Below are positions 1 through 5,030 of a stretch of 5,030 bases of DNA, one piece after another. This DNA comes from Flavobacteriales bacterium (GTDB lineage Bacteria > Bacteroidota > Bacteroidia > Flavobacteriales_D > Sanyastnellaceae). The position numbers and the translations under genes are program-made. How positions within the stretch are numbered: the stretch's first letter is position 1; each line of letters begins with the position of its first letter. Under the pieces are notes generated by a model that saw nothing but the letters and a program-made list of their open reading frames with translations, did no database searches and was not told the DNA's origin. Where the stretch lies: the NCBI GenBank assembly GCA_028823435.1, contig JAPKBK010000140.1, positions 1-5,030 of the forward strand. Reading direction: 5' to 3'.

Positions 1-131
1 TAGGTCGCATCTATGGTTTTGTAGGTTTTTGCCTTTTCGCTTAATTTCAATAACAGGCCTTCGGCATCTTGGGAAACCCCAGTAAATACGAATCCCAGTG
101 TCAAAATTGTTGTTGTAAATAATCGAATCAT
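1..131 (-). CDS. lolA: LolA-like outer-membrane lipoprotein carrier protein, N-terminal part (cut by window edge)
   Basis: Only the first 43 codons are visible; the gene continues past the left edge. The ATG at 131-129 opens a typical Sec signal peptide: MIR, a hydrophobic stretch at residues 4-19, and a likely cleavage after Ser20 (GVS|QDAE). The mature start (QDAEGLLLKLSEKAKTYKTI) is amphipathic and matches the usual opening of Bacteroidota LolA proteins, where a 'LL..S.K.K.YK.I' helix precedes the beta sheet. LolA is known as the periplasmic chaperone that ferries lipoproteins from the LolCDE exporter to the outer membrane. The start lies 7 bp after the ftsK stop, so the two are probably co-transcribed; ftsK-lolA adjacency is common in this phylum. 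The leader is A-rich (AAAAAGACA) with no Shine-Dalgarno. The call rests on the short N-terminus plus context; another exported periplasmic protein is possible. Confidence 0.72.
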   Translation of the reverse strand, partial: MIRLFTTTILTLGFVFTGVSQDAEGLLLKLSEKAKTYKTIDAT

Positions 132-138
132 TGTCTTT

Positions 139-2760
139 TTATTCTTCACCTTCAAAAGGTTTACGCAAAAGTTGTTCCAAACTCACTTCGTCCGGAATTA
201 AAACCTTCCTGGCCTTGGATCCTTCAAAGGGTCCGATGATCCTCGCATCTTCGAGTTGGTCGACAATACGGCCAGCTCGATTGTATCCAAGCTTCAGTTT
301 TCTTTGTAACAGTGACGTAGAACCCTGTTGATGCATGACGATAATGGATGCTGCTTCTTCGAAGAGTTCATCTCTTTCCTCTACAGTTGAGGCGCCTCGG
401 TCTGCTTTTTGATCTACGGAGTAATTAGGTAATTCAAAGATTTCAGGATATCCTCTTTGGCCTGAGATGTAGTCACAAATAGCTTCAACCTCTGGCGTGT
501 CAACGAAACCACACTGCAGACGGATGAGGTCATTGCCTGTACTCATGAGCATATCTCCACGGCCTATAAGTTGGTCAGCCCCCCCAGCATCAAGAATCGT
601 CCGAGAGTCAATTTTTGAGGTCACACGGAATGCAACACGCGCAGGGAAATTCGCTTTGATGGTCCCTGTAATAATGTTGACAGAAGGTCTCTGAGTTGCA
701 ATGATGAGATGTATCCCGATTGCTCTGGCAAGTTGAGCAAGCCGTGCGATAGGTGTTTCAACTTCTTTACCGGCAGTCATAATAAGGTCGGCAAACTCAT
801 CGACAACTAAGACGATGTAAGGCAGGAAGTGATGACCGCGTTCAGGGTGCAGGTCCTTACATGTTTCAGGGATAATTCTTCTATTGATGAATTTCTGATT
901 GTACTCTTTCAGGTTTCGACATTGCGCGTCTTTCAGAAGATTGTAACGTTGGTCCATCTCTATGCATAGAGAATTTAATGTCGCAACGACCTTGTCTGTA
1001 TCTGTAATAATCGCTTCCTCTGCGCCTGGAAGTTGCGCGAGATAATGACGTGAAATCTTATCGTATACAGAGAGCTCTACTTTTTTCGGGTCAACGAGGA
1101 CAAATTTGAGAGCGCTTGGATGTTTTCTGTAGAGTAAGCTGACGAGCATTGCATTAAGCCCTACTGATTTTCCTTGACCTGTCGCACCCGCCATTAAGAG
1201 GTGGGGCATCTTTGCGAGGTCAAAGATGTGTGTTTCGTTGGAAATTGTTTTTCCAAGTGCGATGGGGAGGTCGTAATCTGAGTTTTGGAATTTTTCAGAA
1301 CGAATCAATGTCAACATGCTCACGACGTCTGGCTTTGAATTGGGAACCTCAATGCCTATTGTGCCACGACCTGGTATCGGCGCGACAATTCTAATCCCAA
1401 GTGCAGCAAGGCTTAACGCGATGTCGTCTTCCAGGTTCTTGATCTTCGAGATCCGTATGCCAGGTGCGGGAACGATTTCGTAAAGCGTGACAGTGGGGCC
1501 TACCTCTGCTGATATTTGAGCGACCTCAATTTTGAAATTCAACAAGGTTTCAATGATTTTATCCTTGTTGATGGAAAGCTCATCATCGCTCACCTTATTT
1601 TTTCCATCTCCGTGATCTGCCAAACACTCGAGTCCAGGCATCTTAAAAGAACCGAGTTCTAGTGTGGGGTCATACTCGCCAAACTCTTGAGTCAACTTAT
1701 TGACATCCTTCTTGCTGAGTTGTTCTTCGTTTTCTTTCTCCTTGATGACGAGATCGATTCCAGCTTCTGGTTCCGTCTTTACGATTGTGAAATCTGTATC
1801 CGTGTTAGGGGTGTCATTTTTCTCACCACCAGTGTCGTTCCCCTCCCCATCAGTGTCGTTTACGAGGGTGTCTACAATGTTGTCAAGTTCAGTTTTTTCC
1901 TCGCGCGCGTGAATGGATGTGGTTTTTTCATCGGGTGATTCTACGACATCTGTATGTGTGGATTCTGTTATCTGATCTTCGTCCAAGGCAGCGTCGATGT
2001 TTTTATTTTTAATCCAATTCGCAATTCGCGCAAAAACAAGCTTCAGTTTGTCAAAATTAATTTTCTCAGGCCACCCCGGTGAAAATTGAAAAAGGGTAAA
2101 TAAAATTAAACCCACTAATAAAATGGCACTTCCGGATGTGCTCAGGTAGATGAGGGTGAACTTCATCAGAAAAGCTGATCCTTGACCGACGAGGTGATCT
2201 GAGACATTCAGTGTTATTTCATTTGTGTTCGCAATCTTGTCGTGGAAGAAGAAGGTCACTGCCCAAGGTAGAGCCACCATAGCTGCGAGTGCCCAGCGGG
2301 TAAACTTGGCTATAGGCAAGAGTGTTCGGCCCGTAAGTGCTTTGAACCCGAGTAGGAAGAGTATGGATGGGATAGCTAGGAATCCAAACCCAAATGTTCC
2401 TCTCACCAAATAATGTCCGACCATGGCTCCCAATTTTCCGCCGAGATTTGTTGCAGTGAGTTTGTCTGTTTCGCTTGTGACTAGCAGGGTGTCATAACTT
2501 CCTGAAAATATGGCTGAAAGGGCGCTTAAAATTAAAAAAGCAGATATCACAAGGCAGATGAGTCCCACGGTTGACCTGAAGCGCTCATCTTCCCAACGTT
2601 CTTTGAAAAACATTTTTTTTCGGACCAAATCAAGGTCGTCTTGCTTTTTAGAGCGCTTAGACGATTGATTTGATTGGCTTCTAGGCTTGTCGCCTTTTCT
2701 GACGTTTCGCGCAGGCTTATTTACAGAACTGTCGGTGGAGGGGAAAATTGTACGCATCAT
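139..2760 (-). CDS. ftsK: DNA translocase FtsK/SpoIIIE family
   Basis: Septal DNA pump that moves chromosome ends across the closing division septum. Numbering is from the ATG at 2760-2758 (873 aa). A basic, Ser/Lys-rich N-terminus (1-50) is followed by four predicted membrane segments (about 63-85, 113-139, 153-172, 195-225). Next comes a low-complexity Asp/Glu/Thr-rich linker (about 260-350), then the RecA-like motor: Walker A GATGQGKS at 525-532, Walker B VLVVDEFADL at 650-659 (Asp654, Glu655), and the conserved ATQRPSVNIITGTIKANFPAR stretch from 688. A winged-helix gamma domain (about 790-854) would read DNA polarity sequences; it contains GSTSLLQRKLKLGYNRAGR. Length and domain order are normal and the gene looks intact. 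The start is uncertain. In-frame alternatives are ATG 2757, ATG 2805 (preceded by AAGGAG) and GTG 2823. I prefer 2760 because the extra residues (MYYNRYGYRLNLRIS) do not look FtsK-like and the leader before 2760 is A/T-rich as usual here. Identity is near certain; the 5' end is not. Confidence 0.96.
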   Translation of the reverse strand: MMRTIFPSTDSSVNKPARNVRKGDKPRSQSNQSSKRSKKQDDLDLVRKKMFFKERWEDERFRSTVGLICLVISAFLILSALSAIFSGSYDTLLVTSETDKLTATNLGGKLGAMVGHYLVRGTFGFGFLAIPSILFLLGFKALTGRTLLPIAKFTRWALAAMVALPWAVTFFFHDKIANTNEITLNVSDHLVGQGSAFLMKFTLIYLSTSGSAILLVGLILFTLFQFSPGWPEKINFDKLKLVFARIANWIKNKNIDAALDEDQITESTHTDVVESPDEKTTSIHAREEKTELDNIVDTLVNDTDGEGNDTGGEKNDTPNTDTDFTIVKTEPEAGIDLVIKEKENEEQLSKKDVNKLTQEFGEYDPTLELGSFKMPGLECLADHGDGKNKVSDDELSINKDKIIETLLNFKIEVAQISAEVGPTVTLYEIVPAPGIRISKIKNLEDDIALSLAALGIRIVAPIPGRGTIGIEVPNSKPDVVSMLTLIRSEKFQNSDYDLPIALGKTISNETHIFDLAKMPHLLMAGATGQGKSVGLNAMLVSLLYRKHPSALKFVLVDPKKVELSVYDKISRHYLAQLPGAEEAIITDTDKVVATLNSLCIEMDQRYNLLKDAQCRNLKEYNQKFINRRIIPETCKDLHPERGHHFLPYIVLVVDEFADLIMTAGKEVETPIARLAQLARAIGIHLIIATQRPSVNIITGTIKANFPARVAFRVTSKIDSRTILDAGGADQLIGRGDMLMSTGNDLIRLQCGFVDTPEVEAICDYISGQRGYPEIFELPNYSVDQKADRGASTVEERDELFEEAASIIVMHQQGSTSLLQRKLKLGYNRAGRIVDQLEDARIIGPFEGSKARKVLIPDEVSLEQLLRKPFEGEE
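1798..1860 (-). repeat. Three-copy 21-bp in-frame tandem repeat in the ftsK linker
   Basis: On the coding strand, three units of exactly 21 bp begin at 1860, 1839 and 1818, each starting AAYGACAC. They encode NDTDGEG, NDTGGEK and NDTPNTD, residues 301-321 of FtsK as numbered from 2760. The first two units are the most alike; the third has diverged after NDT. The repeat sits in the acidic linker between membrane part and motor, a region known to vary in length and sequence. Slippage or duplication in whole codons is the likely origin and would leave the frame intact. Confidence 0.75.
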
Positions 2761-2811
2761 GCTTATTCGTAAATTTAAACGGTAACCATAGCGGTTATAG
2801 TACATTGCAAT

Positions 2812-2817
2812 CTCCTT
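2812..2817 (-). promoter_or_regulatory. Shine-Dalgarno-like AAGGAG that would favour the ftsK start at 2805
   Basis: On the minus strand AAGGAG is followed by a 6-nt spacer (ATTGCA) and ATG at 2805-2803, in frame with ftsK. Spacing and match are ideal by general bacterial rules. Bacteroidota ribosomes are known to hide the anti-Shine-Dalgarno, so such sites are seldom used for initiation, and this one may be chance. If it is used, FtsK gains 15 residues (MYYNRYGYRLNLRIS) before the start I chose. Confidence 0.35.
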
Positions 2818-2857
2818 GTCCACGATTGAGTGTTCAAATCAACTGGATAATAAAACG

Positions 2858-2889
2858 TTGGTAATTCAGGGTAAGTTTGACTATCTTTG
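2858..2889 (+). promoter_or_regulatory. Bacteroidota-type promoter for rpmG, with tandem -7 boxes
   Basis: TATCTTTG at 2882-2889 matches the phylum's -7 consensus TAnnTTTG exactly. TTG at 2858-2860 lies 21 nt upstream, within the 17-23 nt spacing reported for the TTG (-33) element. Transcription would begin around 2894-2896, giving a leader of only about 13-15 nt before the rpmG ATG at 2909, with no Shine-Dalgarno. A second exact -7 box, TAAGTTTG, lies at 2872-2879, ten bases upstream, but has no TTG at the right distance. The match is seen directly; activity is inferred. Confidence 0.7.
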
Positions 2890-2908
2890 CCCTCCAATTC
2901 TCGAAGCT

Positions 2909-3091
2909 ATGGCCAAGAAAGGCAACCGTGTACAAGTAATACTTGAGTGTACTGAGCATAAAGACTCAGGCCGCCCAGGAACGTCACGTTACGTGACAAC
3001 AAAGAACAGGAAGAACACGCCTGATCGAATGGAACTCAAGAAGTTCAACCCTGTGTTACGCAAGTACACAGTTCACAAAGAGATTAAGTAA
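2909..3091 (+). CDS. rpmG: 50S ribosomal protein L33 (bL33)
   Basis: A 60-residue basic protein, MAKKGNRVQVILECTEHK at its N-terminus and RMELKKFNPVLRKYTVHKEIK at its C-terminus, with the family's hallmark 'SRYVTTKNRKNTPDRMELKKF' core. bL33 binds 23S rRNA near the E site of the large subunit. Only one cysteine (Cys14) is present, so the zinc ribbon of C+ forms is missing; this is the zinc-independent (C-) type. Length is normal for the phylum. The frame stays open back to a possible start at 2816, but those 31 extra residues match nothing in L33 and overlap the promoter, so ATG 2909 is chosen. The gene is followed after 18 bp by the DUF4295 gene. The rpmB (bL28) gene, which usually precedes rpmG in Bacteroidota, is not here: the divergent ftsK takes its place. 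Confidence 0.96.
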   Translation: MAKKGNRVQVILECTEHKDSGRPGTSRYVTTKNRKNTPDRMELKKFNPVLRKYTVHKEIK

Positions 3092-3109
3092 CCCTGAAAC
3101 TGTAATACT

Positions 3110-3262
3110 ATGGCTAAGAAAGTAGTAGCGTCGCTCCAGACTGGTGGAGGAAAGCAACACACGAAAGTGATTAAAATGGTTCGCAGTGAGAAATCTGGTG
3201 CGTATTCATTTGTCGAGCAAATCGTTCACAACGATAACGTAAAGGGTTTCTTCGAGAAGTAA
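3110..3262 (+). CDS. DUF4295 family protein, ribosomal protein bL38
   Basis: A 50-residue basic protein, easily missed because of its size. It begins MAKKVVASLQTGGGKQHTKV, continues IKMVRSEKSGAYSFVEQIV and ends HNDNVKGFFEK. This matches the DUF4295 pattern as I recall it: 'MAKK.VA.LQ.G.GK..TK.IKMV.S.K.GAY.F.E..V.ND.VK.FF.K'. From memory, this family was assigned as a Bacteroidota-specific large-subunit protein and named bL38 from the Flavobacterium johnsoniae ribosome structure. It lies 18 bp after rpmG, in the usual rpmG-DUF4295-ftsY order, and shares its promoter. No Shine-Dalgarno precedes the ATG. A strong terminator follows 46 bp after the stop. Family membership is confident; the ribosomal role is established knowledge for the family and not visible in the sequence. 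Confidence 0.93.
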   Translation: MAKKVVASLQTGGGKQHTKVIKMVRSEKSGAYSFVEQIVHNDNVKGFFEK

Positions 3263-3277
3263 CCTAAGGCACCTAAT

Positions 3278-3296
3278 GCAGTGGCAATCGCCATGC
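3278..3296 (+). other. Small hairpin after the bL38 gene
   Basis: TGGC (3282-3285) pairs with GCCA (3290-3293) around the loop AATC, and GCA (3278-3280) pairs with TGC (3294-3296), leaving G3281 bulged. It lies 15 bp after the bL38 stop and 12 bp before the terminator stem. Only TTTA follows, so it is a poor terminator alone. It might protect the 3' end of the ribosomal-protein mRNA or be chance. Confidence 0.35.
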
Positions 3297-3308
3297 TTTA
3301 CTGACTTT

Positions 3309-3338
3309 GGCTGGCTCTTCTTTGAGTCAGCCTTTTTT
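3309..3338 (+). terminator. Intrinsic terminator between bL38 gene and ftsY
   Basis: A nine-pair stem, GGCTGGCTC (3309-3317) with GAGTCAGCC (3324-3332), contains one G-U wobble, closes a six-base loop (TTCTTT) and is followed directly by six T (3333-3338). This is a textbook Rho-independent terminator. It ends the rpmG-bL38 transcript and lies just 14 bp before the ftsY ATG. ftsY-rimO must therefore be transcribed by readthrough or from a promoter I could not identify with confidence in 3263-3352. Confidence 0.85.
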
Positions 3339-3352
3339 GATATAGGACTAAC

Positions 3353-4372
3353 ATGAGTTTTTTTAAACGCATATTCGGAAAAAACAAAGATCAATCTGTT
3401 GAACAGGTTGATAAAAAGGCATCCCTAGATGCTGGGCTCGAAAAATCGAAAAAGGGCGTGATCAGTAGGATTGCACGCGTATTTAGTGGCCGTCGGAAAA
3501 TTGACGAGACCTTGTTGGAAGATTTAGAGGAAGCCCTCATGATGTCAGATGTGGGGGTTGATACCACAGAGCGAATCATAGAACGGTTGAGGAAACGGGC
3601 TGTTTGGGAGGCTTATCTGGACCAGTCAGAGCTTATGAATATGCTGAGAGAAGAAATCGCCCATCTGTTAGTAGGCGAAGACTTGGGCGAGGCACTCACA
3701 AATAATTCTGTATTCTCGATAGATAAATTAGACTCAGGAGAGGGTCCAGCAGTCATTTTAGTGGTCGGTGTAAATGGTGTGGGAAAGACCACAAGTATTG
3801 GGAAGCTGGCGCATCGGTATAAACAAGCGGGTAAAAAGGTAATGTTAGGCGCTGCTGATACGTTTCGGGCTGCAGCTGTTGATCAATTGATTATTTGGGG
3901 TGAACGTGTTGGCGTGCCCGTTGTCTCCCAAGGAATGGGCGCAGACCCTGCTGCTGTTGCGTATGATACGCTTGAGTCTGCAAAAGCACAGAACATGGAT
4001 GTGGTGATTATTGACACAGCTGGCCGTCTTCATAATAAAGTGGGACTGATGTCTGAGCTCACGAAGATTAAGCGGGTAATGGACAAGATTGTTCCAGGTG
4101 CGCCCCATGAGGTGTGGCTCGTTTTGGATGGTTCTACAGGCCAAAACGCACTTGTTCAAGCCACGCAGTTTTCTCATGCCACAGATATTACGGGTCTCAT
4201 TTTAACGAAACTAGACGGCACCGCAAAAGGAGGGGCTGTCCTTGCGGTGTGTGATCAGGTGAAAATTCCTGTACATTACATCGGAGTAGGAGAAAAGATG
4301 GAAGATCTGCAGGATTTTAACACATTAGAATTCATTGATTCCTTACTGCCTGAATCTTTAAACGAGAATTAA
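3353..4372 (+). CDS. ftsY: Signal recognition particle receptor FtsY
   Basis: A 339-residue SRP GTPase that docks SRP-ribosome complexes at the inner membrane for co-translational insertion. The N-terminus (MSFFKRIFGK) is a short membrane-binding amphipathic segment followed by a charged stretch, much shorter than the acidic A domain of E. coli FtsY, as usual in Bacteroidota. The N domain helical bundle spans about 35-110. The G domain has GVNGVGKT at 139-146 (P-loop), DTFRAAA at 169-175, DTAGR at 221-225, and TKLDG at 285-289 followed by TAKGG. GVGEKMEDLQDF near the C-terminus (311-322) is typical of the family. Every GTPase motif is intact. The Met-Ser-Phe-Phe start is a conserved family N-terminus. 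A weak AGGA (3344-3347) lies 5 nt before it. rimO follows after 15 bp. The sister protein Ffh is excluded because there is no C-terminal methionine-rich M domain. Confidence 0.98.
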   Translation: MSFFKRIFGKNKDQSVEQVDKKASLDAGLEKSKKGVISRIARVFSGRRKIDETLLEDLEEALMMSDVGVDTTERIIERLRKRAVWEAYLDQSELMNMLREEIAHLLVGEDLGEALTNNSVFSIDKLDSGEGPAVILVVGVNGVGKTTSIGKLAHRYKQAGKKVMLGAADTFRAAAVDQLIIWGERVGVPVVSQGMGADPAAVAYDTLESAKAQNMDVVIIDTAGRLHNKVGLMSELTKIKRVMDKIVPGAPHEVWLVLDGSTGQNALVQATQFSHATDITGLILTKLDGTAKGGAVLAVCDQVKIPVHYIGVGEKMEDLQDFNTLEFIDSLLPESLNEN

Positions 4373-4387
4373 CCACACAAGTTAAAA

Positions 4388-5030
4388 ATGAGAGCTAGGT
4401 CATCAAATCCAAGAAAAGTAAACGTTGTAACCTTAGGTTGCGCAAAGAACATGTATGATTCTGAGCAGCTGATGACGCAACTTAAAGCGAATGATTTTGA
4501 GGTGGAGCACGAAGCCAGTAAAGATGATTTCGGCATCGTAGTGATCAATACTTGTGGATTTATAGAGTCCGCAAAGCAGGAGAGCATCGACATGATTTTG
4601 CGTTTTGCAGATGCGAAAAAAGAAGGTTCAGTAGAAAAGGTATATGTGACTGGGTGTTTGTCTCAACGGTATGCAGACGAGCTGGCAGATGGTATTCCTG
4701 AGGTTGATGCTTGGTTTGGTACACGAGACCTTCCGCGTCTTTTAAAAACCCTTCGTGCAGATTATAAGAAGGAACTTGTAGGAGAACGATTGCTGACGAC
4801 TCCTGCGCACTATGCGTATTTGAAAATTGCTGAGGGCTGTGACCGTCCTTGCGCTTTTTGTGCCATACCGCTCATGCGAGGGAAGCATGTTTCTACGCCT
4901 ATCGAAGATCTTGTCAAGGCTGCTGAGGGACTTGCTGCGCAAGGTGTGCGTGAATTAATACTGATTGCACAAGACTTGACTTACTACGGCCTTGATATTT
5001 ATAAGAAAAGGCGTTTGGCGGACTTAATCA
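4388..5030 (+). CDS. rimO: Ribosomal protein S12 methylthiotransferase RimO, N-terminal part (cut by window edge)
   Basis: The first 214 codons of a radical-SAM methylthiotransferase; the rest lies past the right edge. RimO adds a methylthio group to a conserved aspartate of ribosomal protein uS12. The N-terminal UPF0004 domain shows its three cluster-binding cysteines: Cys18 (TLGCAKN), Cys56 (INTCGFI) and Cys90 (VTGC). The radical-SAM motif CDRPCAFC gives Cys151, Cys155 and Cys158, followed by PLMRGKHVSTP, close to the RimO signature 'IP..RG...SR' but with ST for SR. The stretch LILIAQDLTYYGLDIY (190-205) is typical of RimO rather than the tRNA enzyme MiaB, which has 'LLGQNVN.Y' here. The C-terminal TRAM domain is not visible. 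ATG 4388 is needed to keep Cys18 in the protein; the leader AAGTTAAAA has no Shine-Dalgarno. The 15-bp gap to ftsY suggests one transcript. Confidence 0.94.
   Translation, partial: MRARSSNPRKVNVVTLGCAKNMYDSEQLMTQLKANDFEVEHEASKDDFGIVVINTCGFIESAKQESIDMILRFADAKKEGSVEKVYVTGCLSQRYADELADGIPEVDAWFGTRDLPRLLKTLRADYKKELVGERLLTTPAHYAYLKIAEGCDRPCAFCAIPLMRGKHVSTPIEDLVKAAEGLAAQGVRELILIAQDLTYYGLDIYKKRRLADLI

Noticed and set aside
1687..1938. Plus-strand open frames of 83 and 70 codons
   Set aside because: They lie antisense to the low-complexity ftsK linker, whose composition favours open frames on the other strand; their Ser/Phe/Val-rich products resemble no family.
2613..2620. Run of eight A on the ftsK coding strand as a slippage or frameshift site
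   Set aside because: It encodes a basic Arg-Lys-Lys stretch just before the first membrane segment, and the frame continues normally; no alternative product is apparent.
2816..2908. N-terminal extension of rpmG from 2816 giving a 91-residue protein
   Set aside because: The extra 31 residues have no L33 similarity and lie over the promoter elements at 2858-2889; the MAKKGNRVQV start is the conserved one.
3302..3309. TGACTTTG as a -7 box for an ftsY promoter
   Set aside because: One mismatch to TAnnTTTG, and no TTG lies 17-23 nt upstream; it also overlaps the terminator stem.
3358..3364. Run of seven T at ftsY codons 2-4 resembling a -1 slippery heptamer
   Set aside because: It simply encodes the conserved Phe-Phe of the FtsY N-terminus, and no stimulatory structure is evident downstream.
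3845..4177. 110-codon minus-strand open frame
   Set aside because: It is antisense to the conserved FtsY G domain and shows no domain, promoter or start context of its own.
1..5030. A novel defence, mobile or CRISPR system
   Set aside because: Apart from about 150 bp of divergent spacer and 90 bp before ftsY, the window is filled by recognised housekeeping genes; no direct-repeat arrays, transposase motifs or tRNA-like sequences were seen.

Overview
This window carries ordinary chromosomal housekeeping genes of a member of the Bacteroidota, probably near the Flavobacteriia/Cryomorphaceae type. This placement is inferred from three things. The 50-residue DUF4295 protein is, as far as I know, confined to this phylum. 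The gene order rpmG-DUF4295-ftsY-rimO is typical of it. Two exact copies of the phylum's -7 promoter box (TAnnTTTG) lie just upstream of rpmG, and most genes start without a Shine-Dalgarno sequence. All complete genes end in TAA.

Layout: the left half (1-2760, minus strand) holds ftsK, the DNA translocase of the division septum. It is followed after 7 bp by the first 43 codons of a lolA-like lipoprotein carrier gene that runs off the left edge. A 148-bp divergent region (2761-2908) separates this from the plus-strand cluster. That cluster is rpmG (ribosomal protein bL33), the DUF4295/bL38 gene (too short for many ORF callers), a strong intrinsic terminator, ftsY (signal recognition particle receptor) and the first 214 codons of rimO (S12 methylthiotransferase), cut by the right edge.

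How the genes fit together: the plus-strand cluster serves the ribosome. It has two small large-subunit proteins, the receptor that brings translating ribosomes to the membrane, and an enzyme that modifies ribosomal protein S12. The terminator between the ribosomal-protein pair and ftsY-rimO would let the former be made in excess. The minus-strand pair serves the envelope and cell division.

I see no mobile element, CRISPR array, tRNA, rRNA or defence gene, and no convincing undescribed system. The points worth a second look are regulatory: tandem -7 boxes at rpmG, a possible alternative stem competing with the bL38/ftsY terminator, an unexpected Shine-Dalgarno sequence in the ftsK leader, the absence of rpmB from its usual place, and a 21-bp tandem repeat in the ftsK linker.
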